Source: Streptomyces sp. HB132 (GTDB lineage Bacteria > Actinomycetota > Actinomycetes > Streptomycetales > Streptomycetaceae). Taken from it: a DNA stretch of 64,000 bases. Numbering within the stretch: position 1 is the first letter of the stretch; each line of letters starts with the position of its first letter. Below, piece after piece: positions 34,493 through 45,004 of this stretch. The notes under the pieces were generated by a model. It did no database searches. It was not told the DNA's origin and saw only the letters and a list, made by a program, of their open reading frames with translations. A program made the translations under genes and the position numbers. The DNA lies in assembly GCF_016909575.1 (NCBI RefSeq), contig NZ_JAFBGA010000001.1, forward strand, positions 496,001-560,000, read 5' to 3'.

Positions 34493-35715
34493 TGACGGAC
34501 CGGGCGGGCACCGAGGAAAGGGTGAGGGAAATGGGCGCGACTCCTCCTGCCGAGGACGAGCGGCTGCGGCGCTGGCGCATGGTCCTGGGCGCGGACGGTG
34601 CCGACGGCACGGGACACGAGGTCACCGGACGCGACGCGGCGATGGACGGAGCGCTGACCGCGCTGTACGGCGGCGGGACGAAGCCGGCCGGCAGGGGCGG
34701 AGCCGAGCGTTCGGCCGGACTCGGGGCATCCGCCCCGTCCGTGGCCCGCTGGCTGGGCGACATACGTACGTACTTCCCGGCCTCCGTCGTCCAGGTCATG
34801 CAGCGCGACGCGATCGACCGCCTCGGACTCGCCACCCTGCTGCTGGAGCCCGAGATGCTGGAGGCGGTCGAACCCGACGTCCACCTGGTCGGAACCCTGC
34901 TCTCGCTCGGCAAGGCCATGCCGGAGACGACGAAGGAGACGGCCCGGGCCGTCGTGCGCAAGGTCGTCGAGGACCTGGAACGCCGGCTGGCCACCCGCAC
35001 GAAGGCCACGCTCACCGGCGCCCTGGACCGCTCGGCCAGGAGCCGGCGGCCACGTCATCGCGACATCGACTGGGACCGCACGATCCGGGCCAACCTCAGG
35101 AACTACGTGTCTCTCCCCGGAGGCGAGGGGGCCGGCACGGTGGTGCCCGAGCGTCTCGTCGGATACGGGCGCACGGACCGGTCCGTGAAGAAGGACGTCA
35201 TCCTGTGCGTCGACCAGTCGGGCTCCATGGCCGCTTCCGTCGTCCACGCCGCAGTCTTCGGCGCGGTGCTCGCCTCGATGCGGACCCTGTCGACCCGGCT
35301 CGTCGTCTTCGACACGGCCGTCGCCGACCTCACCGACCAGCTGGACGACCCGGTCGACGTCCTGTTCGGCACGCGGCTCGGGGGCGGTACGGACATCAAC
35401 CGTGCGCTCGCCTACTGCCAGTCGAGGATCACCCGTCCGGCGGACACCGTGGTCGTCCTCATCAGTGATCTCCACGAGGGAGGGATCCGTGACGAGATGG
35501 TCGGGCGAGCCGCGGCGATGAAGGCGTCCGGGGTGCAGTTCGTGACCCTGCTCGCCCTCTCGGACGAGGGCACGCCGTCCTACGACCGTGAGCACGCCGC
35601 CGCGCTGGGAGCGCTCGGCGCCCCGGTGTTCGCCTGCACCCCGGACCTCTTCCCCGAGATCATGGCGGCGGCGATCGAGAAGCGGCCCCTGCCGATACCC
35701 GACCCCGGCCGGTGA
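34489..35715 (+). CDS. vWA-domain protein, partner of MoxR ATPase
   Basis: 408 residues. The N-terminal half is helical (DAIDRLGLATLLLEPEMLEA); the C-terminal von Willebrand A domain has an intact MIDAS: DQSGSM (Asp242), a GGGTDI threonine and ISDLHEGG. It binds metal and partner proteins. No signal peptide, so cytosolic. Last gene of the overlapping trio and followed by a terminator. Confidence 0.88.
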   Translation: MMTDRAGTEERVREMGATPPAEDERLRRWRMVLGADGADGTGHEVTGRDAAMDGALTALYGGGTKPAGRGGAERSAGLGASAPSVARWLGDIRTYFPASVVQVMQRDAIDRLGLATLLLEPEMLEAVEPDVHLVGTLLSLGKAMPETTKETARAVVRKVVEDLERRLATRTKATLTGALDRSARSRRPRHRDIDWDRTIRANLRNYVSLPGGEGAGTVVPERLVGYGRTDRSVKKDVILCVDQSGSMAASVVHAAVFGAVLASMRTLSTRLVVFDTAVADLTDQLDDPVDVLFGTRLGGGTDINRALAYCQSRITRPADTVVVLISDLHEGGIRDEMVGRAAAMKASGVQFVTLLALSDEGTPSYDREHAAALGALGAPVFACTPDLFPEIMAAAIEKRPLPIPDPGR

Positions 35716-35744
35716 CCGGACTGCGCCCGGCCCGCACCACCCGA

Positions 35745-35774
35745 CGCCGCCCCGGACCGCTCCCGGGGGGCGCC
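35745..35774 (+). terminator. terminator of the MoxR/DUF5682/vWA operon
   Basis: A GC stem with one bulge (CCCCGG with CCGGGG at its core, extended by GCGCC pairs) is followed by GTTTTGTCC, one of the few T-runs in the window. It ends 30-60 bases after the vWA stop. Confidence 0.65.
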
Positions 35775-35921
35775 GTTTTGTCCTTCGTACCCCGGCTACC
35801 AGCGCGATCTGTGACCGGTATCACCGCTCAGGTGTGATCTGCAATTTAGGGTCCGGCGTGGCGCGGGGATAACCTGCCGGATGGACATGCCGCGTACCCG
35901 GTCACCGTGTGCGCCTCCCTA

Positions 35922-35937
35922 GTGACTGCGCAGTCAC
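35922..35937. promoter_or_regulatory. perfect 16-bp palindrome upstream of sucC, probable operator
   Basis: GTGACTGC/GCAGTCAC is a perfect dyad with no spacer, 64 bases before the sucC start. Too short for a terminator and without a loop, it looks like a dimeric regulator site. The 35775-36001 gap also holds an A/T-richer patch (GATCTGCAATTTAGGG, near 35840) that could be promoter. Confidence 0.5.
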
Positions 35938-36001
35938 GTTGCCCTCGCGGCACGCCCACGCAGAAAACCAACCGCGAGACCACTAAAAGGGACGGACGCG
36001 C

Positions 36002-37183
36002 GTGGACCTGTTCGAGTACCAGGCGAGGGACCTCTTCGCCAAGCACGGTGTACCGGTGCTGGCCGGTGAAGTCATCGACACGCCTGAGGCAGCCCGCGAG
36101 GCGACCGAGCGGCTGGGCGGCAAGTCCGTCGTCAAGGCGCAGGTGAAGGTCGGTGGCCGAGGCAAGGCCGGCGGCGTGAAGCTGGCGGCAGACCCGGATG
36201 AGGCGGTCGCCCGGGCGACCGACATCCTCGGCATGGACATCAAGGGCCACACGGTCCACAAGGTGATGATCGCCGAGCTGTCCCCGGAGATCGAGGCGGA
36301 GTACTACGTCTCGTACCTCCTCGACCGCACCAACCGCACCTTCCTGGCCATGGCGTCGGTGCAGGGCGGCATGGACATCGAGGAGGTCGCGGAGAAGACT
36401 CCCGAGGCCCTCGCGAAGGTCCCGGTCAACGCCGTCGACGGCGTCGACATCGAGAAGGCCCGCGAGATCGTGGCCCAGGCGAAGTTCCCGGCCGAGGTGG
36501 CCGAGGGTGTCGCCGAGGCCATGGTGACCCTGTGGGACACCTTTGTCGCCGAGGACGCGCTCCTCGTCGAGGTCAACCCGCTGGTGAAGACCAAGGACGG
36601 CCGCATCCTGGCGCTGGACGGAAAGGTGTCTCTCGACGAGAACGCCGACTTCCGTCAGCCCGACCACGAGGCGCTCGAGGACAAGGCCGCGGCCAACCCC
36701 CTCGAGGCCGCCGCCAAGGCCAAGAACCTCAACTACGTCAAGCTCGAGGGCGAGGTCGGCATCATCGGTAACGGTGCCGGTCTGGTCATGTCGACGCTGG
36801 ACGTCGTCGCGTACGCCGGTGAGAACCACGGCGACGTGAAGCCCGCCAACTTCCTCGACATCGGTGGCGGCGCCTCCGCAGAGGTCATGGCGAACGGCCT
36901 GGAGATCATCCTCGGCGACCCGGACGTCAAGTCCGTCTTCGTCAACGTCTTCGGTGGCATCACCGCCTGCGACGAGGTCGCCAACGGCATCGTCCAGGCC
37001 CTGGAGCTGCTCAAGTCCAAGGGCGAGGACGTCACCAAGCCGCTGGTCGTGCGCCTCGACGGCAACAACGCGGAGCTGGGTCGCAAGATCCTCTCCGACG
37101 CCAACCACCCGCTCGTGCAGCGCGTGGACACCATGGACGGCGCGGCCGACAAGGCCGCCGAGCTCGCCGCGGCTGCGAAGTAA
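36002..37183 (+). CDS. sucC: succinyl-CoA ligase (ADP-forming) subunit beta
   Basis: 393 residues. Joins with SucD to make succinate and ATP from succinyl-CoA in the TCA cycle. An ATP-grasp fold at the N-terminus ([37 protein letters not shown], then [10 protein letters not shown] with metal ligands) leads to a CoA-ligase domain with [13 protein letters not shown] and [18 protein letters not shown]. Normal length. GTG 36002 is preceded by AAAAGGGACGG. sucD follows after 21 bases. Confidence 0.97.
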   Translation: MDLFEYQARDLFAKHGVPVLAGEVIDTPEAAREATERLGGKSVVKAQVKVGGRGKAGGVKLAADPDEAVARATDILGMDIKGHTVHKVMIAELSPEIEAEYYVSYLLDRTNRTFLAMASVQGGMDIEEVAEKTPEALAKVPVNAVDGVDIEKAREIVAQAKFPAEVAEGVAEAMVTLWDTFVAEDALLVEVNPLVKTKDGRILALDGKVSLDENADFRQPDHEALEDKAAANPLEAAAKAKNLNYVKLEGEVGIIGNGAGLVMSTLDVVAYAGENHGDVKPANFLDIGGGASAEVMANGLEIILGDPDVKSVFVNVFGGITACDEVANGIVQALELLKSKGEDVTKPLVVRLDGNNAELGRKILSDANHPLVQRVDTMDGAADKAAELAAAAK

Positions 37184-37204
37184 GGGACGAGGGACTCCAA
37201 CACC

Positions 37205-38089
37205 ATGGCTATCTTCCTCACCAAGGACAGCAAGGTCATCGTCCAGGGGATGACCGGCGCCACGGGCATGAAGCACACCAAGCTCATGCTGGCCGACGGC
37301 ACCAACATCGTCGGTGGCGTGAACCCGCGCAAGGCGGGCACCTCCGTCGACTTCGACGGCACCGAGGTACCCGTGTTCGGATCCGTCGCCGAGGCGATGG
37401 AGAAGACCGGCGCCGACGTGTCCGTCCTCTTCGTGCCGCCGGCCTTCGCGAAGGCAGCGGTCGTCGAGGCGATCGACGCCGAGATCCCGCTGGCCGTCGT
37501 GATCACCGAGGGCATCGCGGTCCACGACTCGGCCGCCTTCTGGGCGTACGCCGGTTCGAAGGGCAACAAGACCCGGATCATCGGCCCGAACTGCCCGGGT
37601 CTGATCACCCCCGGTCAGTCCAACGCCGGCATCATCCCGGGCGACATCACCAAGCCCGGCCGCATCGGTCTCGTGTCCAAGTCCGGCACGCTGACCTACC
37701 AGATGATGTACGAGCTCCGTGACATCGGCTTCTCGTCCGCGGTCGGCATCGGTGGCGACCCGGTCATCGGTACCACCCACATCGACGCCCTGGCGGCGTT
37801 CGAGGCGGACCCCGAGACGGACCTCATCGTGATGATCGGCGAGATCGGCGGCGACGCCGAGGAGCGTGCCGCCGACTTCATCGCGAAGAACGTCACGAAG
37901 CCGGTCGTCGGCTACGTCGCGGGCTTCACCGCCCCGGAGGGCAAGACCATGGGCCACGCCGGCGCCATCGTCTCCGGCTCCTCCGGCACCGCCGCCGCGA
38001 AGAAGGAGGCCCTCGAGGCCGCCGGCGTGAAGGTCGGCAAGACGCCGACCGAGACCGCCAAGCTGGCGCGCGAGATCCTCGAAGGCTGA
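37205..38089 (+). CDS. sucD: succinyl-CoA ligase subunit alpha
   Basis: 294 residues. N-terminal CoA-binding Rossmann domain ([40 protein letters not shown]) and C-terminal domain with the phospho-histidine in [10 protein letters not shown] (His251). Expressed with sucC and followed by a strong terminator. Confidence 0.97.
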   Translation: MAIFLTKDSKVIVQGMTGATGMKHTKLMLADGTNIVGGVNPRKAGTSVDFDGTEVPVFGSVAEAMEKTGADVSVLFVPPAFAKAAVVEAIDAEIPLAVVITEGIAVHDSAAFWAYAGSKGNKTRIIGPNCPGLITPGQSNAGIIPGDITKPGRIGLVSKSGTLTYQMMYELRDIGFSSAVGIGGDPVIGTTHIDALAAFEADPETDLIVMIGEIGGDAEERAADFIAKNVTKPVVGYVAGFTAPEGKTMGHAGAIVSGSSGTAAAKKEALEAAGVKVGKTPTETAKLAREILEG

Positions 38090-38140
38090 CCGCGCGCCGC
38101 GGCGGCCCGTCCGCCGCGGCACCGTGTCACCCGTAGCAAC

Positions 38141-38185
38141 GGCGCGGGCCCGCACCCCCTCATCGAAGGGGTGCGGGCCCGCGCC
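38141..38185. terminator. strong stem-loop after sucD
   Basis: An 18-bp perfect stem (beginning GGCGCGGGCCCGCACCCC) with a 9-base loop, then GTTTCC. It stands between convergent sucD and the XRE/sigma-like gene, whose stop is about 20 bases away, so it probably serves both. Confidence 0.9.
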
Positions 38186-38206
38186 GTTTCCGGTGGGTGA
38201 GTCCGG

Positions 38207-39526
38207 TCAGGGAATGCGCGGGAGGAGCCGTTCCGGGCCGTGCGCGAGCTCTCCCCGCAGCGATTCCTGGAGTTCCAGGTCCTGCGGCGTCAGCTTCTCC
38301 GGGCCCCCCTGTGCAGGGACGCCGCCGACCTGCTGGGCGGGTGCCAGCGGCTGCTCGTACCGGGTGGGGGCCGTGTGCAGAGTGAAGGCGGTCGAGCCGA
38401 TGAGCAGCGCCCCGAAGCAGAGTGCGGCCCTGGTCCAGAGTTCCGCGACGCGCTCGCCGCCCGCGCGGACGGCCGGGGCCGGTGGCGGAGCGGGCACCTC
38501 CTCCGCGAGGGCGAGTGCGTCGAGCCGGTCGTGCAGCGGTACGGACCTGTCGTCCGGCTCCGAGGGAGCCGGCGGCTCCGCCGGTTCGGGCAGCTGTTCG
38601 GCGACCGCGGCACGTGCGTGCAGCAGTCTGCTCGCCGCGGCGGGGGTGCTCGCCTCCGTCTCCGCCGCTGTCTCCGGCAGGCCCAGGCCCACGCCGTCGT
38701 GGAGCAGCAGCGTGCGACGGTGTGAGGGCGGCAGGCCGAGCAGCGCGTCGAGCAGCGCGCGCCGCGCCGGGTCCTCGGGCGGCGGGTCGGCCCGGCGGTG
38801 TGCGCGGCGCAGCCGGTGCCAGGGCGACATCGCGTACTCGTACGAGGCCGCACGGACCCAGCCCGCCGGATCGCGGTCCCTGGCCACCTCGGGCCAGCGC
38901 TGCCAGGCGATGCGGAAGGCGTGTTCGACGGCTTCCCGTGTCAGCTTCCGGCGACCCGTCAGCAGGAACACCTGACGGGTCAGGCCGGGCGCCGTTCGTC
39001 CGTACAGGACGTCGTAGGCCTGTTCCGCCGTGAGAGCCGGCTGCGGAACGGGGTCCGGGCCGTCCGGCGCGGCCGTCTCCGGTGCGCTGCCCTCCTGGCG
39101 GGGGGAGACGCCGAGGGAGGCGGGGGCGGGCGCGTGAGGGGACGGCGTGGCCCGGGCGGGCGGTTCCGGGGTGGGGGCGTCCTGGGCGCGCGGTTCCGGG
39201 ACCGGATCGACTTGCGTGCTTGTGGTGGGGCGGGTGCCGGGCTCGGTCGGGGACATCGTGCTGCTCCCGGAGGCTTCGACGGGGTGGGGCGGCGCGGGGC
39301 GGTGCTCGGCGAAGCCGATCAGCCTGGCGTAGGCGGCGCGCCGACGGCCCCGCGGGCTGGTGCGCCCCGTCTCCCAGGCGTGGACGGTGGCGGGCGTGAC
39401 GCCCACGACCGCGGCGACCTGTTCCTCACTCAGCGCCCTCGCCTCGCGCAGCCTGCGGCGCTCCTTGGGAGAGGGCAGGGGGGCGGCGGAAGCGGCGGGA
39501 GCCGGGCCGGTGGTGCTCCGCGTCAT
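38207..39526 (-). CDS. XRE-type HTH / sigma-70-like / single-pass membrane fusion protein
   Basis: 439 residues. Residues about 15-70 are an XRE HTH ([20 protein letters not shown]). A proline-rich linker leads to a sigma-70-like part: a region 2-like helix set ([19 protein letters not shown] to [16 protein letters not shown]) and a region 4-like helix set ([20 protein letters not shown], then [20 protein letters not shown]). Then a single membrane helix ([19 protein letters not shown]) and an extracytoplasmic tail. ATG 39526 has GGAGG 6 bases upstream. The layout suggests a membrane-tethered regulator. No partner anti-sigma gene is seen. Such fusions occur in Streptomyces, but I know of no function. 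Confidence 0.75.
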   Translation of the reverse strand: MTRSTTGPAPAASAAPLPSPKERRRLREARALSEEQVAAVVGVTPATVHAWETGRTSPRGRRRAAYARLIGFAEHRPAPPHPVEASGSSTMSPTEPGTRPTTSTQVDPVPEPRAQDAPTPEPPARATPSPHAPAPASLGVSPRQEGSAPETAAPDGPDPVPQPALTAEQAYDVLYGRTAPGLTRQVFLLTGRRKLTREAVEHAFRIAWQRWPEVARDRDPAGWVRAASYEYAMSPWHRLRRAHRRADPPPEDPARRALLDALLGLPPSHRRTLLLHDGVGLGLPETAAETEASTPAAASRLLHARAAVAEQLPEPAEPPAPSEPDDRSVPLHDRLDALALAEEVPAPPPAPAVRAGGERVAELWTRAALCFGALLIGSTAFTLHTAPTRYEQPLAPAQQVGGVPAQGGPEKLTPQDLELQESLRGELAHGPERLLPRIP

Positions 39527-39648
39527 GCCCGGCCTCCGCACGTGGTGGCACTGCACTGGGTGAAAAAGTACATAAACGTATATTGAGCGACACAGCGGCC
39601 ATTGGCCCGTTACACGAAATAGGCGCGTGTCGTTGGCAGCATGGCCGG

Positions 39649-41457
39649 GTGACCCAAGTGACCGAGTGCAGCCCGACGTTGCCGGCCGAGCGGAGCAGGT
39701 CCGCCGTCCTGGCCTCCGCCCTCGTGCGCGGGGCGCTCGCGGCGGGGCTCGGGCTGGGCTCCCTGGCCGTCCTGGTCATGGTGCTGTGGATCAGTTCGCC
39801 GTACCCCGACAGCGGGCCCGCCGGGGCTCTTCACGTGGCGACGGGGCTCTGGCTGCTCTCCCACGGCGCCGAACTCGTGAGGGCCGACACCGTGGGAGGG
39901 CATCCCGCGCCCGTGGCGACGGTCCCGCTGCTCCTCGTCGTGCTGCCGGTGTGGCTGGTGCACCGGGCCGCCCGGGACTCGGCGGAGACCGACGGGAAGG
40001 CCTCGGGCGGCCACTCGGCGGTCGGGGCGTTCTGCGCGGTGAGTGCCGGATATCTGCTGGTGGTGCTGGCCGCGGCGGCGTACGCGCAGGACGGGGCGCT
40101 GCCTGCCGACCGGGCGTCGATCGCCTTCCCCGTCACCGTCGTGGTGGCCGGCGCGGCCGCCGTCGGGGTGTGGGTGGCGCGGGGGCGCCCGCTGACGCCG
40201 CTGCTGGTCCGGGCGCCGCTGAGGCTGCAGGAAGCGGCCGCCCGCTCCCGGTTCCGGGCCGGGGCCGGCGTGGTCCTGAGGTCGGCCGCCGCCGGTGTGC
40301 TCACGCTGCTCGGTGGCGGTGCGCTCCTGGTCGCGGTGGCGCTGGTCTGGCACGCGGGGGCGGCCAGGGAGTCGTTCCTGGGGCTGTCGGGAGACTGGGC
40401 GGGCCGGATCTCCGTCCTCCTGCTGGCGGCGGCGCTCGTGCCGAACGCGGCGGTGTGGGGTGCCGCCTACGGCCTCGGGCCGGGATTCGCTCTCGGTACG
40501 GCGTCCACGGCCGCCCCGCTCGCGTTCACCGGGCCGCCCGCGCTGCCTGACTTCCCGCTGCTCGCCGCGGTTCCGTCCCACGGTCCGGGTACGGCGGTGA
40601 ACTGGGCGGCGGCCGCGGTGCCGGTCGTCGCGGGCCTGACCGTCGCACGGTTCGTGGCACAGGGGGCCGCGCCGGTGCGCGGGATGCGCGAGGAGGCGTG
40701 GAGTCAGGGCCGGACCGCGCTGGTGGCGGGGCTGGCGGCCCTGGGCTGCGGGGCCGGGGCGGCGGCCCTGGCGGCGGCTTCGGGTGGCGCTCTGGGGACC
40801 GGGGCGCTGGCGGAGTTCGGCCCCGTGTGGTGGCTGGTGGGCCCGGCCGCTCTCCTGTGGACGGCCGTGACCGGTGTGCCGGTGGCGCTGCTGGTCAGGG
40901 CGTGGCGGCTCAGGGAGAACCGGTGGGGCTGGCGCTGGGACGCGGCGAAGGGGGAGCCGACCGAGCCGGCACCCGGGCTGACGCCGGAGAAGGCCGGGAA
41001 GAAACAGCGCAAGAAGGTGGAGAAGACGCCGGGGGGCGAGGACGCGGAGCCCTACGACTTCCTGTCGGCCGACTCATGGCACGCGGACGGGGCGAGGGAG
41101 GCGCGCTGGGCCGCGCTCAAGAAGAATTCGGGAGGGCTGATGGCCGGCTTCCGTGCGGATACCGACCAGGGGGCCGCATCGGTGCCGGCACCGTCCCCCG
41201 CCCCCGTCTCGAAGCCCGCCGCTGCGCCCGGAGCCTCGCCGGATCCCGCCCCTGCCGCGCCGACGCCCGGTCCCGCCCCCGCGCCGACGCCCGGTCCCGC
41301 CCCCGCGCCGGCCCCCGCCCCGGTCGAGGAGGCCGCGTCCTCCTCGACCCCCGAGCCTGGTTCCCGCGAGGCTCCCGCCGACGAGCCCGATACGCGGACC
41401 GGCCGGGTTCCGGATGCCTCCGGGCACTCGGAACCCGGCCGGGACGACGCTCCGTAG
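39649..41457 (+). CDS. DUF6350 multi-pass membrane protein (PerM-like, cell division associated)
   Basis: About 602 residues with ten or so hydrophobic helices ([47 protein letters not shown] and others) and a long disordered C-terminal tail (P/A/G repeats, [20 protein letters not shown]). Position just before purN-purH and after sucCD matches mycobacterial perM, which stabilises divisome proteins; this synteny supports the family call. GTG 39649 is chosen by analogy, with no clear ribosome binding site, so it may be leaderless. TTG 39583 would add 22 residues. Confidence 0.78.
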   Translation: MTQVTECSPTLPAERSRSAVLASALVRGALAAGLGLGSLAVLVMVLWISSPYPDSGPAGALHVATGLWLLSHGAELVRADTVGGHPAPVATVPLLLVVLPVWLVHRAARDSAETDGKASGGHSAVGAFCAVSAGYLLVVLAAAAYAQDGALPADRASIAFPVTVVVAGAAAVGVWVARGRPLTPLLVRAPLRLQEAAARSRFRAGAGVVLRSAAAGVLTLLGGGALLVAVALVWHAGAARESFLGLSGDWAGRISVLLLAAALVPNAAVWGAAYGLGPGFALGTASTAAPLAFTGPPALPDFPLLAAVPSHGPGTAVNWAAAAVPVVAGLTVARFVAQGAAPVRGMREEAWSQGRTALVAGLAALGCGAGAAALAAASGGALGTGALAEFGPVWWLVGPAALLWTAVTGVPVALLVRAWRLRENRWGWRWDAAKGEPTEPAPGLTPEKAGKKQRKKVEKTPGGEDAEPYDFLSADSWHADGAREARWAALKKNSGGLMAGFRADTDQGAASVPAPSPAPVSKPAAAPGASPDPAPAAPTPGPAPAPTPGPAPAPAPAPVEEAASSSTPEPGSREAPADEPDTRTGRVPDASGHSEPGRDDAP

Positions 41458-41465
41458 GGAGCGTC
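41446..41465. terminator. hairpin overlapping the stop of the DUF6350 gene
   Basis: GACGCTCC and GGAGCGTC form an 8-bp stem whose loop contains the TAG stop. It lies between convergent genes, so it could act in both directions. Confidence 0.5.
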
Positions 41466-41482
41466 ACGTGCAGGCAGCGGGG

Positions 41483-42400
41483 CTACTTCTTCACGCCGAA
41501 GAAGGGCTCCAGCGGGTCGGGCAGCTTGTCGTTGCAGGCGACGGCGCCGGACTTGGTGAGTGCGTCGTTCACGCACGTGTAGTAGTCGCGGTAGACCAAC
41601 TGCACCGTGTATCCGGTGGCCACGATCACCAGGGCCAGCAGTGCAGTCACCAGGCCGCTGACGGCCGCCGTCGTCTGCTGACGGCTGCTGACCTGCGAGG
41701 TGCCGGGCACCGCTCCGGGCGTGGCGGTACGGTCCGGGCCGCCCGTGCCGGATACGGCGGTGGGGGCCGCGCCGGCCGCCCCGGTCTTCCGCGGCCCGCC
41801 GCGGAGGGCGCTGATCGACCAGTACACGGCGAGGGCGCCGAGGAGCATCGCGATCTCGGGGAAGTCGAAGAGGGCGAAGAAGAACGCCCACATACCGCCC
41901 AGCACCGCGTAGCGGGCGCGTCGCTGGACGGGGTCGGTCGGGTCCCAGCGCAGCCCGCCGCGGCCGCCCTCGGGGCCACCGCCCTGGCCGCTGGGTCCAC
42001 CGGTGCCACCTGGGCGGCCGCCGAAGCCGCCGTTCTGGCGGCCGGGCTGCTGGTCGCTCCACTGGCTGCCCCAGACAGGGCGGTCGTCGGAGTGTCCTTC
42101 GCCACCGTCACCGCCGTTGCCGTGGTTCCCCGGCGTGTGGGAGGGGTGGCGGGGCTGCCAGGGCTGGTCGGGGCGGTCCTCGGGCGGCGCCGCGAACGGA
42201 TTGTCGTCGGACGGACCCGACGGGGAGCCCGAGCCCCGGGAGGATCCTGAGCCCGACGAGGAGCCCGACGAGGAGCCCGAGGAAGAGCCCGACGGTGATC
42301 CCGAAGAGGAGTCCGGCGATGAGGACTTGCTTTCCCGCATCAGCATGGATGCCCGCTCGGGCAGCGGGTGGCCAAGGGCGGTGCGGAGGCGGTCCGGCAT
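41483..42400 (-). CDS. membrane protein with disordered Ser/Gly-rich N-terminus
   Basis: 305 residues. The first 120 are low complexity (SSGSSSGSSSGSGSS, then GGFGGRPGGTGGPSGQGGG). Three hydrophobic helices follow (YAVLGGMWAFFFALFDF, IAMLLGALAVYWSI, TTAAVSGLVTALLALVIVATGY), and the tail has a Cys pair (YTCVNDALTKSGAVACND). A conserved Streptomyces membrane protein of unknown role. The start is uncertain: ATG 42400 is used; ATGs 54-60 bases further in are possible. Confidence 0.65.
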   Translation of the reverse strand: MPDRLRTALGHPLPERASMLMRESKSSSPDSSSGSPSGSSSGSSSGSSSGSGSSRGSGSPSGPSDDNPFAAPPEDRPDQPWQPRHPSHTPGNHGNGGDGGEGHSDDRPVWGSQWSDQQPGRQNGGFGGRPGGTGGPSGQGGGPEGGRGGLRWDPTDPVQRRARYAVLGGMWAFFFALFDFPEIAMLLGALAVYWSISALRGGPRKTGAAGAAPTAVSGTGGPDRTATPGAVPGTSQVSSRQQTTAAVSGLVTALLALVIVATGYTVQLVYRDYYTCVNDALTKSGAVACNDKLPDPLEPFFGVKK

Positions 42401-42639
42401 GTGGTGAACGTCTTCCCCATCTCGTCATTTCCGCCCGGGGGCGGTTCCCTGTCCCCTGACGCTACCTTCCGGTCACGCACCCGTCCCGTGGGGGCCGCCA
42501 GGTGTGCCGGTATCGTTGCTGACGGTCGGACCGTTCGTAGAGTTCCCCGTATCGAGGGGCGAGCCTCTTTCGTACGACCATACAAACGCACCTCCTGCAC
42601 ATCGCGTACTTGCTGCACCACGCGAGAAAGGGCCCCGCC

Positions 42640-43296
42640 GTGGCCTCCCCGCCCCCCTCCGCCGCTCCGGCCCGTGTGGTCGTGCTCGTCTCCGGCTCAG
42701 GCACGAACCTCCAGGCACTCCTCGACGCGATCGGTGCCGACCCCGAGGGTTACGGAGCCCGGATCGTCGCCGTCGGCGCGGACCGGCACGGCACCGTCGG
42801 TCTCGAACGGGCCGAGCGCGCCGGGCTCCCGACGTTCGTGTGCAGGCTCGGCGAGTACGCGAGCCGTGACGAGTGGGACGCGGCCCTGACCGCGGCCGTG
42901 GCGGAACACCGCCCGGACCTCGTCGTGTCCGCGGGATTCATGAAGATCGTGGGCAAGGGGTTCCTCGCCGTGTTCGGCGGCCGTGTCGTCAACACCCACC
43001 CCGCCCTGCTCCCCAGCTTTCCCGGTGCCCACGGTGTCCGCGACGCGCTCGCGTACGGCGTGAAGGTGACCGGGTGCACCGTCCACTTCGTCGACGACGG
43101 CGTCGACACCGGTCCGATCATCGCCCAGGGCGTGGTCGAGGTGACCGAAGAGGAAACGGTGGAGGGCGAAGCCGCCCTCCACGAACGCATCAAGGAAGTC
43201 GAGCGCAAGCTGCTCGTCGAGGCCGTGGGGCGGCTCGCCCGCGACGGCTATCGCATTGAGGGACGAAAGGTTCATCTCGGTCATGTCGGTGAATAA
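42640..43296 (+). CDS. purN: phosphoribosylglycinamide formyltransferase
   Basis: 218 residues. Transfers formyl from 10-formyl-THF to GAR in purine synthesis. [19 protein letters not shown] binds [16 protein letters not shown] and [15 protein letters not shown] carry the catalytic Asn and His, and [14 protein letters not shown] the Asp. GTG 42640 is chosen by family length. It overlaps purH by 14 bases. The 42401-42639 upstream region is A/T-richer near 42560-42610; no clear operator is seen. Confidence 0.96.
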   Translation: MASPPPSAAPARVVVLVSGSGTNLQALLDAIGADPEGYGARIVAVGADRHGTVGLERAERAGLPTFVCRLGEYASRDEWDAALTAAVAEHRPDLVVSAGFMKIVGKGFLAVFGGRVVNTHPALLPSFPGAHGVRDALAYGVKVTGCTVHFVDDGVDTGPIIAQGVVEVTEEETVEGEAALHERIKEVERKLLVEAVGRLARDGYRIEGRKVHLGHVGE

Positions 43297-44836
43297 GCCC
43301 ATCCGCCGCGCCCTGGTCAGCGTCTACGACAAGACGGGGCTCGAAGACCTCGCCCGCGGTCTGCACGAGGCGGGAGTCGAGCTGGTGTCCACCGGCTCCA
43401 CCGCCGGGAAGATCGCAGCCGCCGGTGTGCCGGTCACCAAGGTCGAGGAGCTCACCGGCTTCCCCGAGTGCCTCGATGGTCGCGTCAAGACCCTGCACCC
43501 CCGTGTGCACGCGGGCATCCTCGCCGACCTGCGCCTGGACGCCCACCGCGAGCAGCTCGCCGAGCTCGGCGTGGAGCCGTTCGATCTCGTGGTCGTCAAC
43601 CTGTACCCGTTCAAGGCGACCGTCGCCTCCGGCGCGTCCGACGACGAGTGCGTGGAGCAGATCGACATCGGCGGGCCCTCGATGGTCCGCGCCGCCGCCA
43701 AGAACCACCCGTCCGTGGCGGTCGTCACCAGCCCCGAGCGTTACGCCGACGTCCTTGCCGCGGTCGCGGCGGGAGGCTTCGACCTGACCGCACGCAAGCG
43801 GCTCGCCGCAGAGGCCTTCCAGCACACCGCCGCCTACGACGTGGCCGTGGCCTCCTGGTTCGCCGACGGTTACGCGGCCGCCGACGACTCCGGCTTCCCC
43901 GACTTCTCCGGTGCGACGTACGAGCGCAAGAACGTCCTGCGCTACGGCGAGAACCCGCACCAGCCCGCCGCGCTCTACACCTCGGGTCAGGGCGGTCTCG
44001 CCGAGGCCGAGCAGCTGCACGGCAAGGAGATGTCCTACAACAACTACACGGACACCGACGCCGCCCGCCGCGCCGCGTACGACCACGCCGAGCCGTGCGT
44101 CGCGATCATCAAGCACGCCAACCCGTGCGGCATCGCCGTCGCCGACGACGTCGCGACCGCCCACCGCAACGCGCACGCCTGTGACCCGCTGTCCGCGTTC
44201 GGCGGCGTCATCGCCGTCAACCGGCCGGTGACCGTCGAGATGGCCGAGCAGGTCGCCGAGATCTTCACCGAGGTCATCGTCGCCCCGGCGTACGAGGACG
44301 GCGCCGTCGAGGTGCTGGCCCGCAAGAAGAACATCCGGGTGCTGCGCTGCCCCGAGGCCCCGGCCGCCACGGTCGAGGTCAAGCCGATCGACGGCGGTGC
44401 ACTGCTCCAGGTCACCGACCGGCTCCAGGCCGAGGGCGACGACCCCGCCAACTGGACCCTCGCCACCGGCGAGGCCCTCTCCGACGATGAGCTCAGGGAG
44501 CTCGCCTTCGCGTGGAAGGCGTGCCGCGCGGTCAAGTCCAACGCGATCCTGCTCGCCAAGGGCGGCGCCTCGGTCGGTGTCGGCATGGGCCAGGTCAACC
44601 GCGTCGACTCGGCGAAACTGGCGGTCGAGCGGGCGGGCGAGGAGCGGGCCCGTGGCGCATACGCAGCGTCCGACGCCTTCTTCCCCTTCCCCGACGGTCT
44701 GGAGATCCTGACCGCCGCGGGCATCAGGGCCGTCGCCCAGCCGGGCGGCTCGGTCCGGGACGAACTCGTCGTCGAGGCCGCGAAGAAGGCCGGCGTGACC
44801 ATGTACTTCACGGGCACGCGCCACTTCTTCCACTGA
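43283..44836 (+). CDS. purH: bifunctional AICAR transformylase / IMP cyclohydrolase
   Basis: 517 residues. N-terminal cyclohydrolase (MGS-like) domain: [31 protein letters not shown] and [12 protein letters not shown]-terminal transformylase: [27 protein letters not shown] and [20 protein letters not shown]. It makes the last two steps to IMP. ATG 43283 overlaps purN; GTG 43289 is the alternative. Terminator at 44856. Confidence 0.97.
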   Translation: MSVNKPIRRALVSVYDKTGLEDLARGLHEAGVELVSTGSTAGKIAAAGVPVTKVEELTGFPECLDGRVKTLHPRVHAGILADLRLDAHREQLAELGVEPFDLVVVNLYPFKATVASGASDDECVEQIDIGGPSMVRAAAKNHPSVAVVTSPERYADVLAAVAAGGFDLTARKRLAAEAFQHTAAYDVAVASWFADGYAAADDSGFPDFSGATYERKNVLRYGENPHQPAALYTSGQGGLAEAEQLHGKEMSYNNYTDTDAARRAAYDHAEPCVAIIKHANPCGIAVADDVATAHRNAHACDPLSAFGGVIAVNRPVTVEMAEQVAEIFTEVIVAPAYEDGAVEVLARKKNIRVLRCPEAPAATVEVKPIDGGALLQVTDRLQAEGDDPANWTLATGEALSDDELRELAFAWKACRAVKSNAILLAKGGASVGVGMGQVNRVDSAKLAVERAGEERARGAYAASDAFFPFPDGLEILTAAGIRAVAQPGGSVRDELVVEAAKKAGVTMYFTGTRHFFH

Positions 44837-44855
44837 CCTCCGGGTCGTAGCACCA

Positions 44856-44889
44856 CCGCAGGCCGCACCCCTCGGGGTGCGGCCTGCGG
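44856..44889 (+). terminator. terminator after purH
   Basis: A 15-bp perfect stem (CCGCAGGCCGCACCC with its complement) and a 4-base loop, 20 bases after the stop. Confidence 0.85.
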
Positions 44890-45004
44890 CGCGTCCGGCG
44901 TGCGCCGCCCGCTCGCCCCTCTGTTCTAATGGATGGCCTTGTCGGGCCGTAGCGGCGGGACCGGGCGACCGGCAGTGACCAGTGGGGGATTCCGTTGCGG
45001 GGGC

